Assembly: GCF_030389965.1 (NCBI RefSeq)
Contig: NZ_CP128399.1
Location: forward strand, 124,001 to 188,000
DNA: 64,000 nt
Source of the DNA: Candidatus Chlorohelix allophototropha
GTDB lineage: Bacteria > Chloroflexota > Chloroflexia > Chloroheliales > Chloroheliaceae
Direction: 5' to 3'
The position numbers were made by a program, and so were the translations under genes. Positions 15,429-23,680 of the stretch are shown here, one piece after another. A model generated the notes under the pieces. It had not been told where the DNA came from and searched no databases. It saw only the letters and a program-made list of their open reading frames with translations. Within the stretch, counting starts at the first letter, position 1, and each line of letters begins with the position of its first letter.

Positions 15429-17798
15429 ATGACTGCTGCCCCTGCCCACCTAGATAATTCTACTCCCACCCCGCGCTTTAGCGTGCTGAGTGGCGTGGTT
15501 GAGCGCATCACTTTTCAGAACGAAGATAACGGCTGGACTGTCGCTAAAGTTCAACCTGACAAAGGGCGCAAAGACGAACTGGTGACGATTGTCGGCAATT
15601 TGCCTTCGCTAGCGCCGGGCGAGAGCCTCGAAATGGAAGGCTTCTGGATTTCCAACCCCACTTACGGCAAACAATTCAAAATCGAGCAATACCGGGTGCT
15701 TTTACCCGCCACTATAACGGGCATTCAGAAATATCTGGGTAGCGGGCTTATTAAGGGCGTAGGACCTAAAACCAGCGAGAAGATTGTCAACAAGTTTGGG
15801 ATGGAAACGCTGAACATTCTGGAAATTCAACCGGAGCGTTTGGCGGAAGTGCCGGGTTTGGGCATGAAAAAAGCCGAGATTATCAGGAAAGCATGGGATG
15901 AGCAGAAAGCCATTAAGGAAGTAATGGTTTTTTTGCAAGGACACGGTATCAGCGCCGCGCTGGCAGTAAAAATATACCGCGAGTACAAAGATGCCTCTAT
16001 CGTGGTGGTCAAGAATGAGCCTTACCGTTTGGCGCGTGACGTTTTCGGCATTGGCTTCAAAACCGCCGATAAAATCGCTTCGGGCATGGGTGTGGCGAAG
16101 GACGACCCCGAACGCTTGAAAGCGGGCTTGCTCTACACCCTCAGCGAAGCCAGCGACGATGGGCATGTGTTCCTGCCCCGCGAGGAATTGCTCAAGAACG
16201 GCACAGAACTGCTGGAAGCTGCCTCTGAACAGGTTGAGCAGGCGCTTGAAGCGTTGGTGGAGGAGCAGGGCGTTGCCAATGAGCGCATTTACAATCTCAA
16301 GGAAATCCCCACCCTCAAACCTGATTCGCCCGCTTTAGCCGATGTGGACGAGTGGGAGCGCAGTTTGCATGAAGAACGCGCCCCCTATGTTGTTGCAACG
16401 CCTGAGCCACAGAACGCGGAAATTCCCCTCGAAGCAATTTACTTGCCACCTTTTCGCAATGCCGAGATGGGTATCAGCGCAGGAGTTTTGCGATTGCGTG
16501 GCGCAACCCATGACCGCCTCACCTCTTTCAAATCCGCTGCTTTCGATGTGGTTTTTTCCTACCTGTCGGATAAAGATGGGCTGGTGTTGAATGAGAAGCA
16601 GAAAGAAGCGGTGCAACTGGCGTTAACCGAGAAGGTAAGCGTGTTGACAGGTGGACCCGGCACAGGCAAAACCACTTCGATGCGTGCACTTTTGCGAGTT
16701 TTGCAGGTGAAGCGCAAGAAGGTGGTTTTGGCTGCACCCACCGGACGCGCCGCTAAGCGTCTTTCCGAAACCACCGGGGCAAGCGCGACCACTATTCACC
16801 GCCTGCTGGAATTGCGTCCGGGTGGGAAAGCGGCTTTTGACCGCGAACGCCCGTTGGATGCGGATATGGTTATCGTGGATGAAGCCAGCATGCTGGATGT
16901 ACTGCTCATGAATAACCTGCTCAAGGCTGTGCCAAGTGGGGCGCATTTGCTGCTGGTGGGCGACACCGACCAATTGCCGAGCGTGGGCGCGGGTAATGTG
17001 CTGGGTGATATTGTAAATAGCGGGGTTGTGCCGGTGGTGCGCCTCGACCAGATTTTCAGGCAAGGCGCAGACAGTGCGATAGTCACCAACGCGCACCGCA
17101 TCAACAGTGGTCAGATGCCGCAAGTCGGACGCGATATAGCCGATTTCTTTTTCTTCGTGGAGGACGACACCGAGAAAGCCGCCGACCTGATTGTGGAACT
17201 GGTTTCAAAGCGCATTCCCGCGCGTTTCGGCGTAAATTCGGTACGCGATATTCAGGTACTTGCGCCAATGCATCGCTCTCGCGCCGGAGTGGGCGAGCTT
17301 AATAATTTGCTGCAAGAAACGCTCAATCCCGCTTCCGAACGCAAACGCGAGCGGCGTTGGGGTGGTCGCCTGTTCCGCGAGGGCGACAAGGTGATGCAAC
17401 TCAAGAATAATTACGAGAAGTTGGTGTTTAACGGTGACGGCGGCTATATCACCCTCATCAACCATGAAGACCAGTTTGTGAGAGTTGCGCTGGAAGACGG
17501 ACGCGAGGTGGAGTACGATTTCGCCGAACTGGACGAGCTTTCGCTGGCTTACTGCGTTTCGGTACATAAGAGTCAGGGTTCAGAATACCCGGTGGTGGTG
17601 ATGCCGCTGCTAACCAGCCATTACCCCATGCTACAGCGCAACCTTGTCTATACCGCCATAACCCGCGCCAAAAAGGTGGTGGTGTTGGTGGGTAGCAAAC
17701 GTGCCCTCGCTATGGCTATCAAGAACGACCGCACCGGGCGACGCTATACCGGACTCGCCCCTCGCCTCAAGGATTTCGCGCCAAATAAGCAATTATAA
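15429..17798 (+). CDS. recD2: RecD2-type ATP-dependent DNA helicase
   Basis: A 789-residue superfamily 1B (5'-3') helicase of the RecD2/TraA type, found in bacteria without RecBC and linked to recombinational repair and fork stability. An OB-like N-terminal domain is followed by helix-hairpin-helix elements (about 95-160: GLIKGVGPKTSEKIV, EVPGLGMKKAEII), then the motor: Walker A GGPGTGKTT (about 408-416), VDEASMLD, GDTDQLPSVGAGNVL, LDQIFRQ, motif V VSVHKSQGSEYPVVV and motif VI VYTAITRAKK. About 45 residues rich in acidic and Pro residues (near 295-340) are inserted before the motor, longer than I would expect. Start ATG 15429 is set by GAGG eight bases upstream; an ATG at 15414 lacks one. Confidence 0.93.
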   Translation: MTAAPAHLDNSTPTPRFSVLSGVVERITFQNEDNGWTVAKVQPDKGRKDELVTIVGNLPSLAPGESLEMEGFWISNPTYGKQFKIEQYRVLLPATITGIQKYLGSGLIKGVGPKTSEKIVNKFGMETLNILEIQPERLAEVPGLGMKKAEIIRKAWDEQKAIKEVMVFLQGHGISAALAVKIYREYKDASIVVVKNEPYRLARDVFGIGFKTADKIASGMGVAKDDPERLKAGLLYTLSEASDDGHVFLPREELLKNGTELLEAASEQVEQALEALVEEQGVANERIYNLKEIPTLKPDSPALADVDEWERSLHEERAPYVVATPEPQNAEIPLEAIYLPPFRNAEMGISAGVLRLRGATHDRLTSFKSAAFDVVFSYLSDKDGLVLNEKQKEAVQLALTEKVSVLTGGPGTGKTTSMRALLRVLQVKRKKVVLAAPTGRAAKRLSETTGASATTIHRLLELRPGGKAAFDRERPLDADMVIVDEASMLDVLLMNNLLKAVPSGAHLLLVGDTDQLPSVGAGNVLGDIVNSGVVPVVRLDQIFRQGADSAIVTNAHRINSGQMPQVGRDIADFFFFVEDDTEKAADLIVELVSKRIPARFGVNSVRDIQVLAPMHRSRAGVGELNNLLQETLNPASERKRERRWGGRLFREGDKVMQLKNNYEKLVFNGDGGYITLINHEDQFVRVALEDGREVEYDFAELDELSLAYCVSVHKSQGSEYPVVVMPLLTSHYPMLQRNLVYTAITRAKKVVVLVGSKRALAMAIKNDRTGRRYTGLAPRLKDFAPNKQL

Positions 17799-17816
17799 TA
17801 TTAGAGTAGTAATTTC

Positions 17817-18206
17817 ATGACAACCGTTGAAACTTGTCCAAATTGTAAGAAACCCTTTAATCAAGATTCTACTAGCTCCCATGCTCCTATTTTAGTATGC
17901 TCGAATTGTGGAGCTAGCTTATTTAAGCAAAGCATCACTGCAAATATTATTTCAAAACCTAAAATAGTTTTAAAAGCAAAAAATGGCGGTAAGGGTAAAC
18001 CCTTTATTGAAATCATAGTTGGTTATGATTGGTCTCAGGCACTAAAGCGCTTTGTTAATAAATATAGGCTTGTTGATCGTCACAGTAATAAATATAAAGA
18101 AGTCATTAGTGATGGTGAAACTGATAATGTAATTCACTTTTGCGAAGAACCCTTAAACGAGCATCAAGATCGGGGTACCGCTAAACTTAAAAAAAGTCCT
18201 GATTAA
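17817..18206 (+). CDS. zinc-ribbon protein of unknown function
   Basis: A 129-residue protein with an N-terminal zinc ribbon, CPNC (residues 7-10) and CSNC (about 28-31), and a mixed alpha/beta C-terminal part ending in a charged tail. I do not recognise the C-terminal domain. Codon use is clearly more A+T-rich than in the RecD2 gene 18 bases upstream, which hints at a different origin, although the two may be cotranscribed. Start ATG at 17817 has only a weak upstream AGAG. No paralogue in the window shares the C-terminal part. Confidence 0.68.
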   Translation: MTTVETCPNCKKPFNQDSTSSHAPILVCSNCGASLFKQSITANIISKPKIVLKAKNGGKGKPFIEIIVGYDWSQALKRFVNKYRLVDRHSNKYKEVISDGETDNVIHFCEEPLNEHQDRGTAKLKKSPD

Positions 18207-18235
18207 TATACTCTTTTTGAGTTGAAAACTGAATC

Positions 18236-18263
18236 AAAAAAGCAGGACTTTCTCAAGCCCTGC
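18236..18263 (-). terminator. intrinsic terminator of the lysine operon
   Basis: On the - strand GCAGG (18263-18259) pairs with CCTGC (18246-18242), with inner CTT/AAG pairing across one mismatch, followed by six T (A at 18236-18241 on the + strand). It lies 28 bases after the lysJ stop. Confidence 0.75.
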
Positions 18264-18291
18264 CGTTTCTACGTGTTCAGTTATGCTGAAA

Positions 18292-19476
18292 TTAGCCCAG
18301 AACCGCGATGAGTTGCTCAATCGCGAAATCGAGGTCGGCTTTCTCGATGACCAGCGGTGGAAGCAGACGCAATACGTTCGGTCCGGCGGGTAACGCCAGC
18401 ACGCTCCTTTCCAACAAGGCTTTCAGGTAAGGCACGACCTTCTGCTTTAACTCGATGCCGGTAATCAGCCCACGTCCGCGAATTTCACGCACCACATCGC
18501 CCTTTTCCGCAAGCGGCTCAAGGCGAGAGCGCAGATAATCGCCCATCTCGGTGGCGCGTTCCTCCAGTTTGTTATCCTGCATAAACTGGATGGCGGCGAT
18601 AGCGGCGGCGCAAGCCAATGGGTTACCGCCAAAGGTTGTGCCATGCGTACTTTTTTGCAGTTCGCCGAACTTCTCGTCAATTAGCACCGCGCCCATCGGC
18701 ATGCCGCCCCCGATGGCTTTCGCCAGCGCCATGATGTCGCCCCGCACGCCCTCATGGTCGCCACCCCAAAACTTGCCGGTTCGGCAGAAGCCGGTCTGAA
18801 TCTCATCCAAAATCAGCAGCACTCCCGTTTCGTCGCAAAGCTGGCGCAACTCGCGCAGGTATCCGGCGGGCGGTATATGCACCCCACCCTCACCTTGAAT
18901 CGGCTCAACCAGAATTGCGGCGGTATTTTCAGTAATGGCGTTGCGCAACGGCTCGATTTTGCCGTAAGGTACGTGGCTGAAGCCCGGCACTAACGGCATG
19001 AAAGGCTCGCGATACTTTTTCTCCCACGTTGCGCTCAGCGCACCCATCGAGCGACCGTGAAAGCTGCGTACAGTGGCGATGATATCGGTTTTGCTTGTAA
19101 TGAGGCGGGCAAACTTGATGGAAGCCTCTATCGCCTCTGTACCGCTGTTGCACAGGAACACTCGGCGTAATCCGGCGGGGGCAACCTCGACCAATTTTCG
19201 CAAAAGTTCGGCACGCTTATCGTTGTAGAAAATCTCAGGGCAAGTAATCAAACGTTTAGCCTGTTCCTCGATGGCTTTCACCACCAATGGGTTGCAGTGA
19301 CCTACGTTTGCCACGCCCTGACCACCCACGCAATCCACATAGCGATTGCCTTTATCGTCCCACAGTATAGCCCCTTCCCCTCGCACGATATTTACTTCGC
19401 GCTTGGGATATACGCCCACTTCAAGGCTATCTTCGGTGGCTCTGATTTGATCTACAACATCAAGCGTTTCGGACAT
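18292..19476 (-). CDS. lysJ: LysW-gamma-lysine/acetylornithine aminotransferase LysJ
   Basis: A 394-residue class III PLP aminotransferase. In the LysW pathway it transaminates LysW-gamma-aminoadipate semialdehyde to LysW-gamma-lysine; related enzymes act on acetylornithine. Signatures: the CNSGTEAIEASIKFAR block, the cofactor motif ILDEIQTGFCRTGKFW, the PLP lysine in ALAKAIGGGMPMG and the THGTTFGGNPLACAAA block. I chose ATG 19476 because GGAGGG lies directly upstream; a start 15 bases earlier lacks a binding site. It is the last gene of the lysW operon, 62 bases after lysZ. The assignment to lysine rather than arginine rests on the operon and its T-box. Confidence 0.92.
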   Translation of the reverse strand: MSETLDVVDQIRATEDSLEVGVYPKREVNIVRGEGAILWDDKGNRYVDCVGGQGVANVGHCNPLVVKAIEEQAKRLITCPEIFYNDKRAELLRKLVEVAPAGLRRVFLCNSGTEAIEASIKFARLITSKTDIIATVRSFHGRSMGALSATWEKKYREPFMPLVPGFSHVPYGKIEPLRNAITENTAAILVEPIQGEGGVHIPPAGYLRELRQLCDETGVLLILDEIQTGFCRTGKFWGGDHEGVRGDIMALAKAIGGGMPMGAVLIDEKFGELQKSTHGTTFGGNPLACAAAIAAIQFMQDNKLEERATEMGDYLRSRLEPLAEKGDVVREIRGRGLITGIELKQKVVPYLKALLERSVLALPAGPNVLRLLPPLVIEKADLDFAIEQLIAVLG

Positions 19477-19538
19477 TTTTCCCTCCATCAAACTCAGGGG
19501 ATAGTAACCCGTTTCAGAAAACAGGTCATCCAGAATGA

Positions 19539-20345
19539 TTAACTGATCACTGTGCCATTGTGCGCTATTGCGGCGGAAATGGGTTTATCTACCCGCGCAT
19601 CGGCGAAAATTACCTCTTTTACGCCTTCTTGCAACGCTTCCGATGCGCCCATTACCTTTTTCTTGAAGCGCCCTTCGGCAAAGCTCATGCTCTCTTCCAC
19701 AAAGGCTTTTTCAATATGGGTGATGAGCGAGCTTTCGTCCTTCACGTCACGCAACAAGCCCGGCACGTTGCTCAAAATGATAAGCTGGTCAACTCCCAGT
19801 GAAGAAGCAATAATAGCGGCGGCGCGATCTCCATCTACGTTGATTGCCTCGCCCGCGTAGCTAATAGCGGGAGGCGTTACTACCGGCAAATAGCCGTTAT
19901 CCAGCAGCAGGGTGAGCAACCCGGTATTGACCTTTTCCACTTTGCCGGTGAAATCGTCCCGCAAAATGCGCTTGCGCCCCTCGCTGTCGATGATTTTAAT
20001 GGCATCCTTGCGCGTGCCTTCCAGCAACCGCCCGTCAATCCCGCTCAAGCCTACCGCGTTTACGCCCTTTGCCTGTAGCATTTCCACGATGCGCTTGTTG
20101 ACCTTACCGCAATAAACCATCTCGAAGATTTCGAGGGTCTCGCGATCGGTATAGCGGCTTTCGTAGCCCGAAACGCTGGTTACAAACTTGGGCGGGTGTC
20201 CCAGTTTTTCGCTGAGGACGTTGGTTTCGTAAGAACCTCCATGTACCAGCACAATTTTCTGCCCGGCAGCATGCAATTCGGCTAAATCTGCGGTCACCGC
20301 CTCGTAATTAATTCCTTTTCCGCCCCCAACTTTTACGACTATCAT
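19539..20345 (-). CDS. lysZ: [LysW]-aminoadipate kinase LysZ
   Basis: A 268-residue amino-acid kinase of the ArgB/LysZ family. It phosphorylates the delta-carboxyl of LysW-bound aminoadipate with ATP. Visible motifs are the N-terminal VVKVGGGKGI, HGGSYETNVLSEKLG, the SGIDGR loop and the nucleotide-binding INVDGDRAAAIIASSL followed by LIILSNVPGLL. Its sequence layout is that of LysZ in Thermus-type operons rather than of arginine-regulated ArgB, which carries an N-terminal extension. It sits between orf131 and lysJ. Confidence 0.92.
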   Translation of the reverse strand: MIVVKVGGGKGINYEAVTADLAELHAAGQKIVLVHGGSYETNVLSEKLGHPPKFVTSVSGYESRYTDRETLEIFEMVYCGKVNKRIVEMLQAKGVNAVGLSGIDGRLLEGTRKDAIKIIDSEGRKRILRDDFTGKVEKVNTGLLTLLLDNGYLPVVTPPAISYAGEAINVDGDRAAAIIASSLGVDQLIILSNVPGLLRDVKDESSLITHIEKAFVEESMSFAEGRFKKKVMGASEALQEGVKEVIFADARVDKPISAAIAHNGTVIS

Positions 20346-20380
20346 TTGTCTTTTCTCTTAGGCTAAAAATTTATTCAACA

Positions 20381-20776
20381 TTACCAGCGCGGTGAGATAC
20401 CGCGCCGTTTGCTCAATTCCACCGAGAGTAGGTAGGTAGCTTTGCGTTCGCCAATATCCTCAGCCTTCTTGGTGTAATAGTAAATAGCCCCATCGGGCGT
20501 GTCCACTCTTCCTGCCAATGCCATATCAGTTTGTACCTGCCAAAGATATTCTTCGGCGGGTCGCATCGCGATACGATAGATAATCTGGCAAATGGTGCGT
20601 TTATCCAATTGTAAGAGCGAGTCTATCAAATCGTGTTTCTCGATATAATCGAAAGCCTGCTCGACATAGCTTACTGCCTCGTCTCTGGAGAACAACAAAT
20701 TTTCGGCAGCGTTTGCGAACTGCTTGATAATCCAGTTTTCGATATTTTGTCGCCCTAGGTATTCTATCCAGTCCAT
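20381..20776 (-). CDS. unknown protein inside the lysine operon (orf131)
   Basis: A 131-residue, mostly helical, probably soluble protein rich in aromatic and charged residues (WIEYLGRQNIENWIIKQF at the N terminus; KRRGISPRW at the C terminus). No membrane segment, no cysteine pair and no motif that I recognise. It lies between lysY (43 bases upstream) and lysZ (35 bases downstream) on the same strand, so it is transcribed with the lysine genes. It could be a small partner of the LysW-dependent enzymes or an unrelated passenger; position is the only evidence. Start ATG 20776 has a weak AGAAAG upstream. Confidence 0.72.
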   Translation of the reverse strand: MDWIEYLGRQNIENWIIKQFANAAENLLFSRDEAVSYVEQAFDYIEKHDLIDSLLQLDKRTICQIIYRIAMRPAEEYLWQVQTDMALAGRVDTPDGAIYYYTKKAEDIGERKATYLLSVELSKRRGISPRW

Positions 20777-20819
20777 ATGCCAGTCTTTCTGTTACAATCG
20801 CTCTTCAAAAAATCAGCTA

Positions 20820-21872
20820 TCAGGCAGGGTGTAGCCCGGTAAATTCAAGACTCAGCGTCTCGTCCCACCCAAACATGAGGTTCATCGCCTGTACGCAGTT
20901 ACCCGCCGCCCCTTTAACGAGGTTATCAATTGCTGAGATAACCACCAGCGCATTGCTGTTCTCGTCTTTTTCGAACCCTATGTCGCAGTAATTTGAGCCG
21001 CTCAGAATCTTGGGCTGTGGGTAGCGATAAATCCCCTCTTTGGTTTTGACGATGCGTATAAATGGTTCACTGCCGTATGCCTGACGATACACCTTCCAAA
21101 TGTCTTTCTCTTGCAAATTTTCTTTCAGGAAAACGTGACAGGTGGCAAGGATGCCGCGCACCGCCTCGACTGAGGTAACGGTGAGGTGGATATTGGGTTT
21201 TGCGCCGAAGCTAAGCTCCTGAATAATTTCGGCGCTGTGGCGGTGTCCGGTAGCTTGATAAATTCGGCTTACTCCGCTACGTTCCGGGTGATGTCCCGAA
21301 AGGCTTGGTTTGTTACCCGCCGCGCTAGAGCCGATTTTAGTTTCAGCCACTATAATATTGGTATCTACCAGCCCGTGTTTAAATAAGGGCATCAAGCCCA
21401 ACGCCACCGCGGTAGCGGAACAACCCGCCCCGGTAACGTAATTGCTCTCCCGGATTTGCTCACGATGCAATTCGGGGATACCGTACACGAATTTGGAGAG
21501 CCATTCCTTGTTGGGGTGTTCATGCTCATACCATTTCGGGTAATCGGTGGGGTCGCGTAGGCGAAAATCGGCGGAAAGGTCGATAATGCGCGGCGCAAGT
21601 TGGGCGAACTTGTCAATTTTGCCCATCGCCGAGCCATGTGGAAGCGCCAAAAACAACACATCACATTCCTCAAGCTGAGTCATGGAGATGAATTTGAGTT
21701 CGGTGCGTTTGCGTAGGTTAGGGTGAATGATGTGAACAAACTTGCCGCTGTTGGTTTCGCTGGTAATCTGCGTCACTTCCACATGGGGATGTCCAAGCAG
21801 AATTCGCAACAACTCGCCCCCAGTGTAACCGCTACCGCCAACTATGCCTACTCTAATCTTGCTGCCAGACAA
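20820..21872 (-). CDS. lysY: [LysW]-aminoadipyl phosphate reductase LysY
   Basis: A 350-residue NADPH-dependent reductase of the ArgC/LysY family, which converts the LysW-bound acyl phosphate to the semialdehyde. The N-terminal Rossmann motif is VGIVGGSGYTGGELLRILL; the catalytic cysteine is in YVTGAGCSATAVALGL; GHHPERSGVSR is the block with the catalytic histidine. Start is TTG 21872, with GGAG nine bases upstream. It follows lysX after about 70 bases that contain a stem (AACGGGA with TCCCGTT on the - strand, near 21899-21929), which may be an RNA-processing or attenuating hairpin within the operon. Confidence 0.92.
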   Translation of the reverse strand: MSGSKIRVGIVGGSGYTGGELLRILLGHPHVEVTQITSETNSGKFVHIIHPNLRKRTELKFISMTQLEECDVLFLALPHGSAMGKIDKFAQLAPRIIDLSADFRLRDPTDYPKWYEHEHPNKEWLSKFVYGIPELHREQIRESNYVTGAGCSATAVALGLMPLFKHGLVDTNIIVAETKIGSSAAGNKPSLSGHHPERSGVSRIYQATGHRHSAEIIQELSFGAKPNIHLTVTSVEAVRGILATCHVFLKENLQEKDIWKVYRQAYGSEPFIRIVKTKEGIYRYPQPKILSGSNYCDIGFEKDENSNALVVISAIDNLVKGAAGNCVQAMNLMFGWDETLSLEFTGLHPA

Positions 21873-21942
21873 TTTTTCTATCTCCTGATTTCAAGAATAA
21901 CGGGAATCAGGCTAACTTCATCCCGTTTCCCTCATTCTATAT

Positions 21943-22794
21943 TTATGAATGCTTACCTGCTCCTACTTCCAACACATAATCCACCACTCTGGCAGGGATA
22001 TTGACCCCGGTGGTGTCGATGCTGTTGCGGAATTCCATTGTGTAATTGACTTCGATTACTAGGAAGCCTCGGTTTTTGTCTTCTACCACGTCGATTGCTA
22101 CTACGCCACCACCTACTGCTTTGGCAGCACGCACGCAAATATCGTTAAGCTCCGGCGTTATGGGGCAATTAGTAGCTTCCCCGCCCCGCGCCGTATTGGT
22201 AATCCAGTGAGGGCTGCGGCGATAAATAGCGCAGATGGTTTCACCGCCTACCACGAAGGCGCGAATATCGCGTTCGGGTTTGGCAATATACTCTTGCACA
22301 TAGAAAATGCTATGTTCGTAATGACCCAGCGTTTCCTTGTGTTCCAGAACAGCTTCGGCGGCTTCGCGATCGTTGAGTTTTGCTAACAAGCGTCCCCATG
22401 AACCCACCGGTGGTTTGATTACTACCGGATAGCCCAGTTCTTCAATCGCTTGCAAAGCCGACTCGGGGGTAAAAGCCAGTTTGGTGACAGGGCTTGCCAC
22501 ACCAGCGTGAATCAATGCTTGGGTGGTAAGAAATTTATTGCCGCAAACGTTCGCCACGTGATAGGTGTTGACGGTGGGAATACCCCAGTCGTTCAATATT
22601 TTGAGAGCGTAGAGGGCGCGGCTGTGGTTAATACAGCGTTCCACTACCACATCATATTCAAAAGGTTTTTTCTCAAGGTCAAAAACCAGTTCCGGATCGT
22701 AGAGACGATCAAACCCAATGCCGCGCTTTTCAAACTCGGCAAAAAGTAATTTTTCTTCCACTCTGACCCGCGAAAGCAGCATGCCGATCTTCAT
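21943..22794 (-). CDS. lysX: aminoadipate-LysW ligase LysX
   Basis: A 283-residue ATP-grasp ligase of the RimK/LysX family. It joins the amino group of alpha-aminoadipate to the C-terminal glutamate of LysW, protecting and carrying the substrate. ATP-grasp elements: [29 protein letters not shown], the hinge [18 protein letters not shown], and the metal-binding [13 protein letters not shown]. The [10 protein letters not shown] stretch is typical of LysX-type proteins. It begins three bases after lysW, its protein substrate. Confidence 0.94.
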   Translation of the reverse strand: MKIGMLLSRVRVEEKLLFAEFEKRGIGFDRLYDPELVFDLEKKPFEYDVVVERCINHSRALYALKILNDWGIPTVNTYHVANVCGNKFLTTQALIHAGVASPVTKLAFTPESALQAIEELGYPVVIKPPVGSWGRLLAKLNDREAAEAVLEHKETLGHYEHSIFYVQEYIAKPERDIRAFVVGGETICAIYRRSPHWITNTARGGEATNCPITPELNDICVRAAKAVGGGVVAIDVVEDKNRGFLVIEVNYTMEFRNSIDTTGVNIPARVVDYVLEVGAGKHS

Positions 22795-22797
22795 GGT

Positions 22798-22965
22798 TTA
22801 TTCGCCCCAATCCTCTTCTTCTTCGGGCGCTACCGCCAGTTCTATCGGGTTGACACTGACTACTTCCAGTTCTGCGCCACAATCGGGGCATTGTACGATT
22901 TCCCCTTTTTCTACATTCGCAGCGAGAGTCAAGGTTGCGCCGCATTCAGGACATTCAGCTGGCAT
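22798..22965 (-). CDS. lysW: amino-group carrier protein LysW
   Basis: A 55-residue carrier protein. The N-terminal zinc finger has CPEC and CPDC (cysteines near 5, 8, 26 and 29). The C-terminal tail is strongly acidic and ends EEEEDWGE, the hallmark EDWGE of LysW, whose final glutamate binds the amino group of aminoadipate. ATG 22965 is set by AAAGGAG nine bases upstream; the longer reading frame runs back through the T-box terminator and is not coding. It is the first gene of the lysine operon, directly downstream of the T-box leader. Confidence 0.96.
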   Translation of the reverse strand: MPAECPECGATLTLAANVEKGEIVQCPDCGAELEVVSVNPIELAVAPEEEEDWGE

Positions 22966-23020
22966 TTTCACATCTCCTTTTACAATGAATTTAGAGCTAT
23001 TTTGACCATGATAATATAAC

Positions 23021-23348
23021 AAAAAAACGACACTTTCGCCCATTTTTATAAGGACGAATGTGTCGCACAAAGCAATCACCTAATTCGTGTTACCACCTTA
23101 CTTCGCTGCGCACCTTACGGTAAGCAGCCTCGCCCGGTTTATACCAACCGGCGCTCTATAACGGGAGCATCCCGAACGGTTCTACTTTCTGGCGGCATTA
23201 CTCCGCAAAATTTCTTCCGTTAGCTCGGCGGTCTTTCTCGAAGCGACATGCTGACCACCCTTACAGCGCTTGGGGTGGCTCTCTGGTAGCTATGCCACAG
23301 CTTCTAACTATCCGCGTCTTGGCTTTGTTAGCCTGTGAAAATTCGATT
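23021..23348 (-). promoter_or_regulatory. lysine T-box leader of the lysW operon
   Basis: Read on the - strand, the leader has all main T-box parts. Stem I carries AGAGAG followed by the distal loop block GCGCTGTAAG (near 23269-23258). A specifier loop follows with GAGA-AAG-A; AAG at 23235-23233 (or AAA one base earlier) is a lysine codon in either reading. Stem II/III sequences include AGTAGAACC. The T-box bulge AAGGTGGTAACACGAA lies at 23099-23084. A terminator follows: CGACAC (23065-23060) pairs with GTGTCG (23033-23028), with inner TTCG/CGAA, then seven T (23027-23021). Uncharged tRNA-Lys should stabilise the antiterminator and switch the operon on. Confidence 0.88.
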
Positions 23349-23354
23349 TTTGAG

Positions 23355-23383
23355 ATTTTACATCACTGCCGCAGGTGAGTCAA
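23355..23383 (-). promoter_or_regulatory. promoter of the lysW operon
   Basis: On the - strand TTGACT (23383-23378) and TAAAAT (23360-23355) are 17 bases apart. Transcription should start near 23348, just before stem I of the T-box. Confidence 0.75.
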
Positions 23384-23420
23384 ACCTAAAAAAGTTTTTA
23401 CAAATCCGAATTTTATGCTA

Positions 23421-23640
23421 TTTACTTTTCCACAAGCCTGTTCTAAAATGTAAATATAGCTGTGTGGGGAGCAGCTCACGTTTGTAGTATGAGTCTCAGC
23501 AAAGCCCCGTATTGTTTTAGTTCTCCTTAGCAATGCCGGTCAACCATATACTTAAAACTTTGAGCCCCCCTGCTCTCACAGTCTTTTCAATCTGACAGAC
23601 AGATTGAACGCGCTCCACTCCTTTGTGGGGCTTTTGGTCA
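23421..23640 (+). ncRNA. candidate structured RNA of about 185 nt (6S-like hairpin)
   Basis: A promoter-like pair, TTTACT (23421-23426) and TAAAAT (23444-23449) with 17 bases between, predicts a start near 23456. The transcript would fold into one long imperfect hairpin: CTGTG...GGAGCAG (23460-23474) with CTGCTCTCACAG (23570-23581), CTCA (23476-23479) with TGAG (23561-23564), AGTAT with ATACT, and CCG.ATTG near the tip with CAATGCCGG. A perfect hairpin TTCAATCTG-ACAGA-CAGATTGAA (23586-23608) and a terminator (GCTCCAC/GTGGGGC, 23612-23631, then TTTT) follow. Size and rod-like shape recall 6S RNA, but I cannot confirm it. It may instead be a leader of the gene at 23681. AAAGCCCC at 23501-23508 could also pair with GGGGCTTT of the terminator. 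Confidence 0.45.
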
Positions 23641-23680
23641 TATAATCGACCAAACCTTATCCTAACGGGATGGTGAAGCC

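Noticed and set aside
14039-18206. A CRISPR-Cas or CBASS defence island around the Card1-like nuclease
   Set aside because: No repeat array, cas gene, cyclase or CARF/SAVED sensor is present; only the nuclease-like domain supports defence.
22966-23079. A longer LysW starting at 23079
   Set aside because: The extension would be encoded by the T-box terminator and leader; AAAGGAG and the conserved start place LysW at 22965.
23021-23348. tRNA or rRNA gene in the large gap before lysW
   Set aside because: The many stems belong to a T-box leader; no CCA-ended cloverleaf or rRNA core sequence is visible.
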